From JBBDIP01 sp050260675 (GTDB lineage: Bacteria > Bacillota > Sulfobacillia > Fermentithermobacillales > Fermentithermobacillaceae), in contig JBLNCN010000011.1 of assembly GCA_050260675.1 (NCBI GenBank), forward strand, positions 1-64,000: a stretch of DNA of 64,000 nt. Reading direction: 5' to 3'. Every line of letters starts with the position of its first letter. The first letter of the stretch is position 1. This document shows, in pieces, positions 16,386 through 24,975 of this stretch. The notes below the pieces were generated by a model that was not told the DNA's origin, searched no databases, and saw only the letters and a program-made list of their open reading frames with translations. The position numbers and the translations under genes are program-made.

Positions 16386-18266
16386 TCATATCTCGCCGTC
16401 TTCCGCCCAGAGTGCACAAACGCCACGCTCACCTACCATGCGTACAATGGCTCTCCGGTAAGCATCTTCCTCGTTGCGATTGACCAAGTGCCGACGCAGG
16501 GCTTCGCGCTTCAGCGCATAGCTGCGCATATCCTCCGCATCTTGCTCGAAACGAGCCGCAGCATGCGAAAGCAGGAACTCTCGGATTTCCTCTGTCTGAA
16601 CGGCGTCCATGATCATACCGAGATGTCGCAGGCAGACTCCCTGCGAACGTCGATAACGACTCCGGAAAGAAGCATCGCCAAGCTGCGCGGCGAATTGGTT
16701 GATGTATTCGTCCTCAACCTGCTGGAGCGCCCCACAGACGCTGCAACTCCGCGAATCTCGAACCAACCATCGCACTGCCTTTCCGCCTGCATGTGATAGA
16801 GCAGCCTTTTTCAACTGGTGGCTCACATGCTCCGAAAGCCGAGAAAACCCGGTCGATGCTCGAAGGGGGGAACACACAGAAAGAAGTTGCCATGTGTGAA
16901 GCGGACAAAAGCCCAACTCAGCGGCAAATTCCGACTGAGAGCGTTCCGAGGTGGCGAGTTGATATTGCCACTTCACGAAAAGATTCGACGCATATTGTGC
17001 GATGTGCCGGCATACAGGGCAGCCTCTCGTCTTTAGATTTTCCGCCTCAAGTGACAGCACTGTCATGGTTGGTTCCCTGGAAGGCTGGGGCTGCGTCGTC
17101 GATAGGTCCTCAACCTTTGCCGCCGCGTCGATCCGGCCCTCAACGATGCTGTCGTACAACGCCTGGATCTTTGACCGTGCTTCCATGATCGCCGCTGCGG
17201 CCTCATACGGCTCGCGCTTTATCATGCCAGAGTTGTCACTCCGAATTGCCCTCGCTCTTTCCTGTATGGCAGCATCTCCGAAGACACCGCGTTCCGACTC
17301 ATCTTCCAAGATCCGCAAGGTCTTGTCTGCTATCGATGCGAGAAGAACAGCCGATTTCTCCTCTGATAGGAAAGAAGCCAGGGATTCCTCTAGTGCCTTC
17401 AGCCCGCTGAACTCATATAGAGCTGCATCGCCGCTAATCCTTGCGTTAAGTCCGAGGCGTGACGAGACGGGAAATAGCTTCACTACGCCGCTCCCGATTT
17501 GTGATTTGACTGTCCCGGCCACAAATCGTAGTACTTCATCCCGCTCATTCTCAGTTGCCGTGTCGATCTTGTTGACCACGAAGAAGACCTTATCAACATA
17601 CTCGCGGATCAGCCTCAGAAACGATATCTCAGTACTCGTCATTGGCGTATCAATGCCGGTCACGAAGATCACGGCGTCGCACCTCGGCAGAAAACCATAA
17701 GTGATCTCCGTGTTCGCCAAAACAGCCGATCCGACACCCGGCGTATCCACAAACTCGAGGCCGCGCCGTAGAAGAGGCACAGGAAGCTCCACGCAGGCCG
17801 ACTTGACTTTCTTCTGATTCGCGGGGTTACCTTTTTCGGTTACATACTCGGGAAGGGCGGCTACCGGCAGTTCATCGGCAAACATGGAACCTTCCCGGCT
17901 GATGACCAGACGTTCCTCGGGGCCGTATCTGAGCGTAGTGATTGCTGAAGTAAGCGGCAATACGCCTGTGGGCAGGAGTTCACGTCCGATAATCGCATTG
18001 ATGAGCGAGCTCTTTCCGCGCTTGAACTGTCCTAGCACAGCGAGGGTAAAGTGGTCTTCCGCCAGCTTCACCACAAGCTCTCTGCATTGCCCCTCTGCCT
18101 GGTCGACTCCCAGCACCTTAAGTGCGTCGCGTACAACCCATAACTGACTTGCCAGGTTCATCTTGGCCTGGGAGTAGACGCGCAGTCTCTCTAGATCGGG
18201 TTTGATGTCATCCGCCGGTACCACAGAGTCCGCGTTTCCTTTGTTTTGATGCTCTCTATCATCCAT
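16386..18266 (-). CDS. Dynamin-like GTPase with C-terminal Cys-rich domain
   Basis: A 626-residue protein. The N-terminal dynamin-type GTPase shows G1 GQFKRGKSS (79-87), a G2 Thr in PLTSAITTL, G3 VDTPGVGS (about 172) and G4 VVNKID (about 237). A helical middle follows. The C-terminal part (about 425-560) has paired cysteines and histidines (CPVCRHIAQY, FCPLHTW, CSVCGAL, VCLRHLG) like DUF6062-type metal-binding domains. Bacterial dynamins remodel or repair membranes. The ATG follows GGGAG at seven bases. It stands alone behind its own fluoride riboswitch, so I infer a role in fluoride or membrane stress. Confidence 0.85.
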   Translation of the reverse strand: MDDREHQNKGNADSVVPADDIKPDLERLRVYSQAKMNLASQLWVVRDALKVLGVDQAEGQCRELVVKLAEDHFTLAVLGQFKRGKSSLINAIIGRELLPTGVLPLTSAITTLRYGPEERLVISREGSMFADELPVAALPEYVTEKGNPANQKKVKSACVELPVPLLRRGLEFVDTPGVGSAVLANTEITYGFLPRCDAVIFVTGIDTPMTSTEISFLRLIREYVDKVFFVVNKIDTATENERDEVLRFVAGTVKSQIGSGVVKLFPVSSRLGLNARISGDAALYEFSGLKALEESLASFLSEEKSAVLLASIADKTLRILEDESERGVFGDAAIQERARAIRSDNSGMIKREPYEAAAAIMEARSKIQALYDSIVEGRIDAAAKVEDLSTTQPQPSREPTMTVLSLEAENLKTRGCPVCRHIAQYASNLFVKWQYQLATSERSQSEFAAELGFCPLHTWQLLSVCSPLRASTGFSRLSEHVSHQLKKAALSHAGGKAVRWLVRDSRSCSVCGALQQVEDEYINQFAAQLGDASFRSRYRRSQGVCLRHLGMIMDAVQTEEIREFLLSHAAARFEQDAEDMRSYALKREALRRHLVNRNEEDAYRRAIVRMVGERGVCALWAEDGEI

Positions 18267-18297
18267 TCACTCCCATGCCTCCCTCGACTGCAGGACA

Positions 18298-18390
18298 CAA
18301 AAACGACCTCTGCAAGCATCCTGCAGAGGTCATCAGCTTTGTCCAGCAGTCAAGCGATTTTGGCTTTCGCCGCGGGAGAACCTCATCCCC
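18298..18390 (-). ncRNA. Fluoride (crcB-type) riboswitch with terminator, leader of dynamin-like gene
   Basis: On the minus strand: GGGGATGAGGTTCTCCC (18390-18374), a GGCGAAAGCC stem, AAGCTGATGACCTCTGCA, and a terminator stem GACCTCTGCA pairing with TGCAGAGGTC (18331-18305) before a T-run. This is the cleanest match of the four to the fluoride aptamer. A TATGAT -10 box lies at 18402-18397. Sequence is about 85 percent shared with the MutS leader by eye. Confidence 0.9.
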
Positions 18391-18419
18391 GCCAGGATCA
18401 TAACACTTACAACGTTCAG

Positions 18420-19700
<1,281 letters not shown>

Positions 19701-19736
19701 TAGCTCCACCCTCTCAAAAAGTCGCCGCTCAGAACA

Positions 19737-19803
19737 AGAATGGCTCCCACGACCTAAGTCGTAGGAGCCATCAGCCTTTGGCGATTAAGTGAGCCCCATC
19801 ACT
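19737..19803 (-). ncRNA. Fluoride (crcB-type) riboswitch upstream of enolase
   Basis: On the minus strand: GTGATGGGGCTCAC (19802-19789), AATCGCC, GGCTGATGGCTCCTAC, then a 12-base-pair stem with a four-base loop ending in GTGGGAGCC. A broken T-tract (ATTCTTGTTC) follows, so this hairpin may terminate weakly or act by another route. Possible promoter: TTGCTA, 18 bases, TACTAT further upstream. Enolase under fluoride control is known for this riboswitch class. Confidence 0.88.
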
Positions 19804-19881
19804 ACAGGAGTATAGTAGCCGGATTGAGGACCCGATAGCAAGGCCTCCGTTCACCGGCGGCGTCCTACCTTGGGCAAAGAG

Positions 19882-20451
19882 TCACGGTGCCTTGATGTCG
19901 GCAGTAGCAGCGCCTCCGTGCTCCATTGCTGACTGCCTTTCGATAACGGCCTTCTTCTCGAGAGCGGGCACAGTGGCATTGATGACTGCGGCGATGGCAA
20001 AAATCACAAACACGTTTGTGATCCAGCGGGTCACGGAGAAGGCGGCGCCCAAGGACGTGGTCTCAAACAGGAAGATAGGTACTTTTAGGGTCGACCAGGC
20101 GCCCAGAAACACCATGACGTTGTAAAAGGACGCGCCCTTTCTCATCATCATCGAGGCGATTGGGAAGGCGGCATACAGTGGCCCCGCAGCAAGAGAACCC
20201 AGCAGGATCGCAAGGAAGGCGCCCGTCACCGCGGACTTCTCTCCCATAAACTTGACGACAGTCTCCCTGGGCACATAGACGTCCGCCAAGCCCATCAAGA
20301 CGAAGATGGCGGGGATGATTGAGACCATCTCGCGGACATTCCCGAACAGGTTCTGGGAAATGGTCCCCTGCTTCTCTGGCAACGCAACCCCGAGCCCAAG
20401 CGCCAGTAACAGCATGAGGATCGCAAAGTAGTAGCGCTTCACGAACTTCAT
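19882..20451 (-). CDS. Permease, C-terminal half-type (DUF318/ArsP-like pair)
   Basis: A 189-residue membrane protein with five or so helices. VLMGLADVYVPRETVVKFMG and GSLAAGPLYAAFPIA are typical of the split permease family related to ArsP/YraQ. The ATG overlaps the preceding permease gene by four bases, so the two are coupled and probably form one transporter. The substrate is unknown; metalloid or organic export is the usual guess for this family. The N-terminal partner, a His/Cys-rich protein and a PadR regulator lie upstream in the same direction. Confidence 0.8.
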   Translation of the reverse strand: MKFVKRYYFAILMLLLALGLGVALPEKQGTISQNLFGNVREMVSIIPAIFVLMGLADVYVPRETVVKFMGEKSAVTGAFLAILLGSLAAGPLYAAFPIASMMMRKGASFYNVMVFLGAWSTLKVPIFLFETTSLGAAFSVTRWITNVFVIFAIAAVINATVPALEKKAVIERQSAMEHGGAATADIKAP

Positions 20452-20930
20452 TTCACGACCACCCCTATCACCCAGGCCACCAGGAAGGAAGCCAAGTATG
20501 CTAGCCCATTCCGAGTGAAGGTCACCCGTTTTCCGAAGAACTTGATCTCCACGGGCATCGTCACTATCCCGACCATCATCAGGGTCGATACCAGAACGGC
20601 TATCTGCGGGATCCCAGCGCCCAGCGACACCAGCGACTTAGCCAGAGGAAACGCAATGAATGCAGGGACAAGAGTGACCGCGCCGATCACCGATGTCAGG
20701 AGCATCCCCCAGAACCCGGTGTTACGCCCAACGACCTGGGTGATCATGTTCGGAGTCAGGAACGCGAGCATGATGCTTATGAGGAAGATGATGCCGATGA
20801 ACTGCGGCAGTATGTTCTCGAAGCTCATCCAGGCCTCTTTGAGGGCCAGTCTAGCCTTCTTCGGGTCTCTGATCCCCGATAGGCACAGAAGAACAAGCGT
20901 CAGCCCCCATATTGCTTCGTTGAATGTCAA
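20448..20930 (-). CDS. Permease, N-terminal half-type (DUF318/ArsP-like pair)
   Basis: About 160 residues with four or five helices, including FIGIIFLISIMLAFLTP, GAVTLVPAFIAFPLAKSL and VGIVTMPVEIKFFGKRVTF. The start is taken as a TTG at 20930 because the family N-terminus begins there; it has only a fair ribosome site (AGGGGGA). The upstream in-frame extension looks non-coding. The stop overlaps the partner permease (ATGA). Confidence 0.75.
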   Translation of the reverse strand: MTFNEAIWGLTLVLLCLSGIRDPKKARLALKEAWMSFENILPQFIGIIFLISIMLAFLTPNMITQVVGRNTGFWGMLLTSVIGAVTLVPAFIAFPLAKSLVSLGAGIPQIAVLVSTLMMVGIVTMPVEIKFFGKRVTFTRNGLAYLASFLVAWVIGVVVK

Positions 20931-21009
20931 GCGAGGTCCCCCTGTCAGTGGAGCACACGGACTGCTCCCCCGGATTTCGAGGAGCAGTCCCCAGATGCTC
21001 GCACCTATC

Positions 21010-21291
21010 TTAGTCCTTCTCACAACAGCCGGCGTCCTGACCGGACGCGCCAAGTTCGTCCAACTCCCTCTCCAGATGCTCAAGCCTTTCTTTCATGTAG
21101 GAGACTTGCCTGGCGAGCGCCTGGACCCTGTCTCGGCCAGAGACTTCTTCACCGTGTCGGCAGCCGCATGACGTGCGTTCCGTACGGTGACCGTGGCAAT
21201 TACCGTGGCGTTGCATCCCATGGCAGCCATGCCCGTAGGTCTCATGACCGAATTCACGATGATGTCCTTCATGGCAGCAGCACATTCTCAT
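21010..21291 (-). CDS. His/Cys-rich metal-binding-like protein with C-terminal coiled coil
   Basis: About 93 residues from an ATG at 21291 behind GGGAGG. The first 55 residues are packed with His and Cys (MRMCCCHEGHHREFGHE, then HGCHGMQRHGNCHGHR). The second half is a short coiled coil (QALARQVSYMKERLEHLE) ending in CCEKD. This suggests a soluble metal-binding or metal-sensing protein. It lies between the PadR regulator and the permease pair, so the unit looks like a metal or metalloid response module. Confidence 0.7.
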   Translation of the reverse strand: MRMCCCHEGHHREFGHETYGHGCHGMQRHGNCHGHRTERTSCGCRHGEEVSGRDRVQALARQVSYMKERLEHLERELDELGASGQDAGCCEKD

Positions 21292-21322
21292 CCAACCCTC
21301 CCTTCGCTTGTGCGTTGTGAAT

Positions 21323-21712
21323 CTAGGATTCAAGTCTGCCGAAACGTTCAAGGAACGACTTCAGAGTCGCAATGTTGAGGCCAATCGTCTCCGCCCAAGC
21401 TCTCAGGAGTTCCCTACCCTCCGTAGTAACCTCATAGGACCGCTTCGCCGGTCCCGCGCCCGAGGTGTCCCATTCGGAGGAAATCATACCTTGGAGTTCG
21501 AGGCGCCGTAGGTTCCTGTAGACCATACCGGGGTCCTGGTCATCACCGAAGCCGAAGTCCTGCAGGCGTGAGATAAGATCATATCCGTGGGCGGGCTTCT
21601 CGAGGAGAAGAAGAAGGAGACAGGGCTCTATGAAGCGTTCCATCCTGGAGTCCATGCACCCGCAGTTCCCAGAACCATGCTTCATGCAATGCCCTTCGCC
21701 CTGGTCACACAT
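21323..21712 (-). CDS. PadR-family transcriptional regulator with Cys-rich N-terminus
   Basis: A 129-residue regulator with the PadR winged helix: ERFIEPCLLLLLLEKPAHGY, then DLISRLQDFGF, MVYRNLRRLELQGMI and KRSYEVTTEGRELLRAW. The first 24 residues carry a Cys/His cluster (MCDQGEGHCMKHGSGNCGC) that could bind metal, unlike simple PadR proteins. The ATG follows GGAGGG. It is the first gene of the unit running to the permeases and probably represses it; the intergenic region 21713-21816 would hold the operator. Confidence 0.85.
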   Translation of the reverse strand: MCDQGEGHCMKHGSGNCGCMDSRMERFIEPCLLLLLLEKPAHGYDLISRLQDFGFGDDQDPGMVYRNLRRLELQGMISSEWDTSGAGPAKRSYEVTTEGRELLRAWAETIGLNIATLKSFLERFGRLES

Positions 21713-21785
21713 GCTGTCTTGCCCTCCTTATATGCCTTACGCACATACATGATAGACTTACACCTGTGAGGACGTCAATATGCGC

Positions 21786-22199
21786 TTAGACTGACGGCCT
21801 GAATGGAGGCGCTAAAGTGGGGATGGGAGCTGCGAAGACAAGCTTGATGGCGCTGCTGGCGAAGTTGGCGTTAGCCTTCATGAAAACCGGCATGTTCACC
21901 TTCGGCAGCGGGTACGCCATGCTTGCGCAGATGCAGAGGGAAATTGTGGACAAGTATGCCAGAATCCCTCTTAGTGAGACCCAAACTTGGAGCGGTGGAC
22001 AGATCTCTCCGTCCGTAGAGTGAACCTCCATATACACCTCTTGAACGGCGTCATCGTCGCCCACGCCGTATAGAGTAGCCAATAGGTCCCGGAATTGGTT
22101 AATGTCCGCCTCGATTTGATGAACTCTGTCACTTGGCAAATGCAGGGGCGTCTGCGTATACTGCTCCCTTAGGCTATATCGGACCTCCAGCAGTTTCAC
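21786..22199 (-). pseudogene. Truncated gene of unknown function running into antisense chrA
   Basis: The GTG start at 22199 has an AGGAGG site nine bases upstream and looks genuine. About 75 residues (start VKLLEVRYSLREQY, then DRVHQIEADINQFRDLLATL) are protein-like. Beyond about position 21970 the frame is only the complement of the chrA fragment, so the original 3' end is lost. It is the leftmost gene of the defence island and follows the glycosylase-like gene by 14 bases. The function is unknown. Confidence 0.6.
21817..21965 (+). pseudogene. chrA: Truncated chromate transporter (chrA), N-terminal fragment
   Basis: An intact start (GTG behind GGAGG at seven bases) is followed by about 50 codons of ChrA N-terminus: AFMKTGMFTFGSGYAMLAQM then QREIVDKY. 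After about 21965 the similarity ends, and the frame continues only as chance codons to 22023. The rest of chrA is missing. The break coincides with the start of the lower-G+C defence island, so the gene was probably cut when the island arrived or by a later deletion. Confidence 0.8.
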
Positions 22200-22213
22200 C
22201 GCTCTTCTCCCTC

Positions 22214-23065
22214 CTACTCCTGGATTACGTTCCTCTTGGTCAGCCCTGCGACAGCTTGAGCCCCCCTCTTGAATAGCAGGTAGGCATTTCCGTGCCTGGA
22301 ATCCTTGTCCCGCAGGTCATCAAGAGTGTCGAGATCATTGTAGATTGGGTTTGCATCCGAAGGATGCGGAATGGAGATAAGCGTGACCCCCTGTTCAGTA
22401 CACCGCTTTCCAACTTGAGAGCCAGCAAAGAAGTGCTCTTGGTGGAACTGCGCATCACTAGAGGGAGTATCCAGGAAGACAACGAGTCTCAGTCGCGGCG
22501 TCACTCGGAAACTGCTGAACAGACATTCGGGGTTCATTTCGTTGAGTCTTCTCACCGTAGCCTTCGATGGTTGCCGACTTGGTCCTCCTTTTCCGCTACA
22601 GTTTACCACGGCACAATTGCAGGCTTGTGTTAGTTGAATGCCGCAGTGGTCGACGTTCATACCGCTAAACAGATGGTTCCAGAGCTCGTAACTATCGCCG
22701 CTATCCCAGTATTCTGGCACGACCGTCATAAGAAACTTAAAGAGGTTGATTTTTCGAAGGCCTTCATAGAGCTTCTTGCGCATTCTGGAATATACTGTGG
22801 ATCTCGCCGCCACATCTATGGTCCGACCTCGCCGGCACTCGGCAAGAAATCTAGTATGAGTATCTGCTCCGGGTGTCTTGCCGCAGACGATCACCACCGG
22901 ACTGCAAGGTGAATTGCCTACGGGCGCGAACTTCAGAACACTGCTGCCCAATCTACCAACTACTCCATCATCGTGTGAATCGAGCAAGGCTTGGAACCCT
23001 CGTCTCGACGAGTTCAGCGGGCAGGTACTCAGACACGCGATCCGGTCGTCTGTATGCTCCTGCAT
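22214..23065 (-). CDS. Uracil-DNA-glycosylase-superfamily-like protein
   Basis: A 283-residue soluble protein. I see a resemblance to the uracil-DNA glycosylase fold: VVIVCGKTPGADTHTRF resembles the first motif (G-x-x-P-G), and LISIPHPSDANPIYN resembles the second (HPS). Between them are NCAVVNCSGKGG and RLRLVVFLDTPSSD. If correct, it would remove a base from DNA, perhaps a modified phage base. The ATG follows GGAGG. It is placed just past the Gabija-like genes, and a remnant of a relative lies at 9197-9285. Fold assignment is tentative. Confidence 0.5.
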   Translation of the reverse strand: MQEHTDDRIACLSTCPLNSSRRGFQALLDSHDDGVVGRLGSSVLKFAPVGNSPCSPVVIVCGKTPGADTHTRFLAECRRGRTIDVAARSTVYSRMRKKLYEGLRKINLFKFLMTVVPEYWDSGDSYELWNHLFSGMNVDHCGIQLTQACNCAVVNCSGKGGPSRQPSKATVRRLNEMNPECLFSSFRVTPRLRLVVFLDTPSSDAQFHQEHFFAGSQVGKRCTEQGVTLISIPHPSDANPIYNDLDTLDDLRDKDSRHGNAYLLFKRGAQAVAGLTKRNVIQE

Positions 23066-23184
23066 TGTGAATCAACCTCCAAGACCCTCATTGCGCCTCG
23101 ACACAGCAACTCCTACTTCGGATTGGCACCAGAACGGACTCAGTGAGCCGAATGATGTGGGGTATGCTGTACACCATGTTGGGA

Positions 23185-24975
23185 CTAGGCAAGGTCCACC
23201 ACCTGCACTCCCATCCGTTCCAACGCAGCCCTACCATCCGCGGTAAGGGTCGGTGTATGAACCAGGAGGAAGTCACGTGCCCTACTGACAGCTACATAGT
23301 AGAGCCGATGCCCTTCGCTCTGGCCCCGTTCCAGCAAGTACCTCATTGTGTCTTCTGACTTGAGGCACACTATGACTGAAGTGAATTCTGCGCCCTTCGC
23401 CTTATGAATGGTCCTCACGATTCGCTCCTCTTCTGACATTATGAGCCCGTTCATCAGGTCACCGAGGCTCGTCTGTCGCATGAAGTGCCCACAACGGCCA
23501 GTGGTGCTTAAGCCCTTCAAACCTAACTGGAACTGCCCAAGTATCTTTGGAAGCCCGGTTGAGTAGAGTTCGTAACAGCTCTCTCCTACGAGAGCTGAAT
23601 ACTGCGTAACTAGATACTCGAGAATGGCCAGCGTGATGGCCCTGGATTCGGATTTCGTTCTAATGAGTCCTTTCAATGGATCTCGTAAGGGCTTTCCAAC
23701 AGGAAACAACCGAGACAGTGTCCTGAAAGCCTCATCATACCGGTGATGAACTGCGAGTTCGGCAGCGCCAACAATACGATGTAGAAATTGCTCTCTGTCT
23801 CGGTCGCAGGCCCTGAAGTCATTCCAGATATCGGTATCCGTGCATCCTGTATTCGAACGTATCGCTGCAACCTCAGAATTGGTCCAAGCTAGTATGGCGT
23901 AGGGATCACAGAGCAGACCATTCGATCTAGCCCAATCTACTGCATCAGCCGACTTGCCACCGACGATGACCGTAACCGGAGAACCCTCTTCTCCCCTAAC
24001 AGAATGCTGCACCAGGTCGGCCCGCAAGTGGTTCAGATATCTGACTATGCGTTCTGTGCTCCTCCGGTTTCCTTCTATTATCAGGTCCATCATCCCAGGA
24101 AGGGAGAATGTGACAAAGTCCTCAGGTGAGGCTCCCTGAAAACCGAATATGGACTGCGCAGGATCTCCGATGACCCCAACAACAGAACCGGACTCTGCCA
24201 GCCACTTTAGAATGGCGGTTTGAATGGGACTTGTGTCCTGGAACTCATCCACGAAGATGAACGGAAACTTCGTCGACAGGATCTGTCGTAGATAGGGATA
24301 GTCTCGGAGGAGCACGAAAGAGAAGTAAAGAACATCATCGTGATCGATCTCACCATCTCGCCAGTACAACCTCTTATACTCATATAGCTGCTCTGCCGGA
24401 AACGAGATGTTTTTCTTGCCCCCAACGTCAACAGAGGCACCACGACGTAAGGCTAGTTGGCAATCCTGACCAACTACTCTCCAAATCATGTGTCTGACTA
24501 ATGTATCTCCCAGCTGCTCAATAGCGGTAGACAGGTATGCGTTCCTCTTGGTCCGAACCTTAGAAAACCAGGTCTCTGTCTTTTTGTAAGAAGGCCTGAG
24601 CTCGTCGTGACCCTGCAGAAGCCTAAACTCCACAGGGCAGATGCCTTCGTGATCTTTAGCGAGCCAGATGTACGGCTTAACGACAAACCTATAGAGATAA
24701 CTGTGGATTGTCGTTACCTCAACCCGATTGGCCGCATCCCTCAGGCGCGTGCGGATCTCATCGGCCGCTACATTAGTGTAAGAGATGCACACCACCCTAG
24801 AGACACTCGTTAAGCGCTGGGATTTGGCCAGAACATTGCGGATGTGACTGACTAACCAGTGAGTTTTCCCTGCACCAGGACCCGCCACAACCCTCAGGTG
24901 CCGCTCGACCTCGTCTAGGATGGTATCCGAGGTTATTACTCGATGTGCTCCGCTCATCAGTCCCTGCATACCCAT
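23185..24975 (-). CDS. gajB: UvrD-type superfamily 1 helicase, GajB-like (Gabija)
   Basis: A 596-residue SF1A helicase. Motif I AGPGAGKTHWL (about 31-41), Ia VVCISYTNVAADEIRTRL, II FIFVDEFQDTSPIQ, III GVIGDPAQSIFGFQG, IV region IIEGNRRSTERIV, V VRTIHKAKGAEFTSVIV and VI YYVAVSRARDFLLV are all present. It overlaps the OLD-family gene upstream by 19 bases (or starts at an ATG in the TGATG overlap). OLD nuclease plus UvrD helicase is the composition of Gabija anti-phage defence; GajB there senses DNA ends and helps activate the nuclease. It is longer than the roughly 500 residues of the studied GajB. Confidence 0.85.
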   Translation of the reverse strand: MGMQGLMSGAHRVITSDTILDEVERHLRVVAGPGAGKTHWLVSHIRNVLAKSQRLTSVSRVVCISYTNVAADEIRTRLRDAANRVEVTTIHSYLYRFVVKPYIWLAKDHEGICPVEFRLLQGHDELRPSYKKTETWFSKVRTKRNAYLSTAIEQLGDTLVRHMIWRVVGQDCQLALRRGASVDVGGKKNISFPAEQLYEYKRLYWRDGEIDHDDVLYFSFVLLRDYPYLRQILSTKFPFIFVDEFQDTSPIQTAILKWLAESGSVVGVIGDPAQSIFGFQGASPEDFVTFSLPGMMDLIIEGNRRSTERIVRYLNHLRADLVQHSVRGEEGSPVTVIVGGKSADAVDWARSNGLLCDPYAILAWTNSEVAAIRSNTGCTDTDIWNDFRACDRDREQFLHRIVGAAELAVHHRYDEAFRTLSRLFPVGKPLRDPLKGLIRTKSESRAITLAILEYLVTQYSALVGESCYELYSTGLPKILGQFQLGLKGLSTTGRCGHFMRQTSLGDLMNGLIMSEEERIVRTIHKAKGAEFTSVIVCLKSEDTMRYLLERGQSEGHRLYYVAVSRARDFLLVHTPTLTADGRAALERMGVQVVDLA

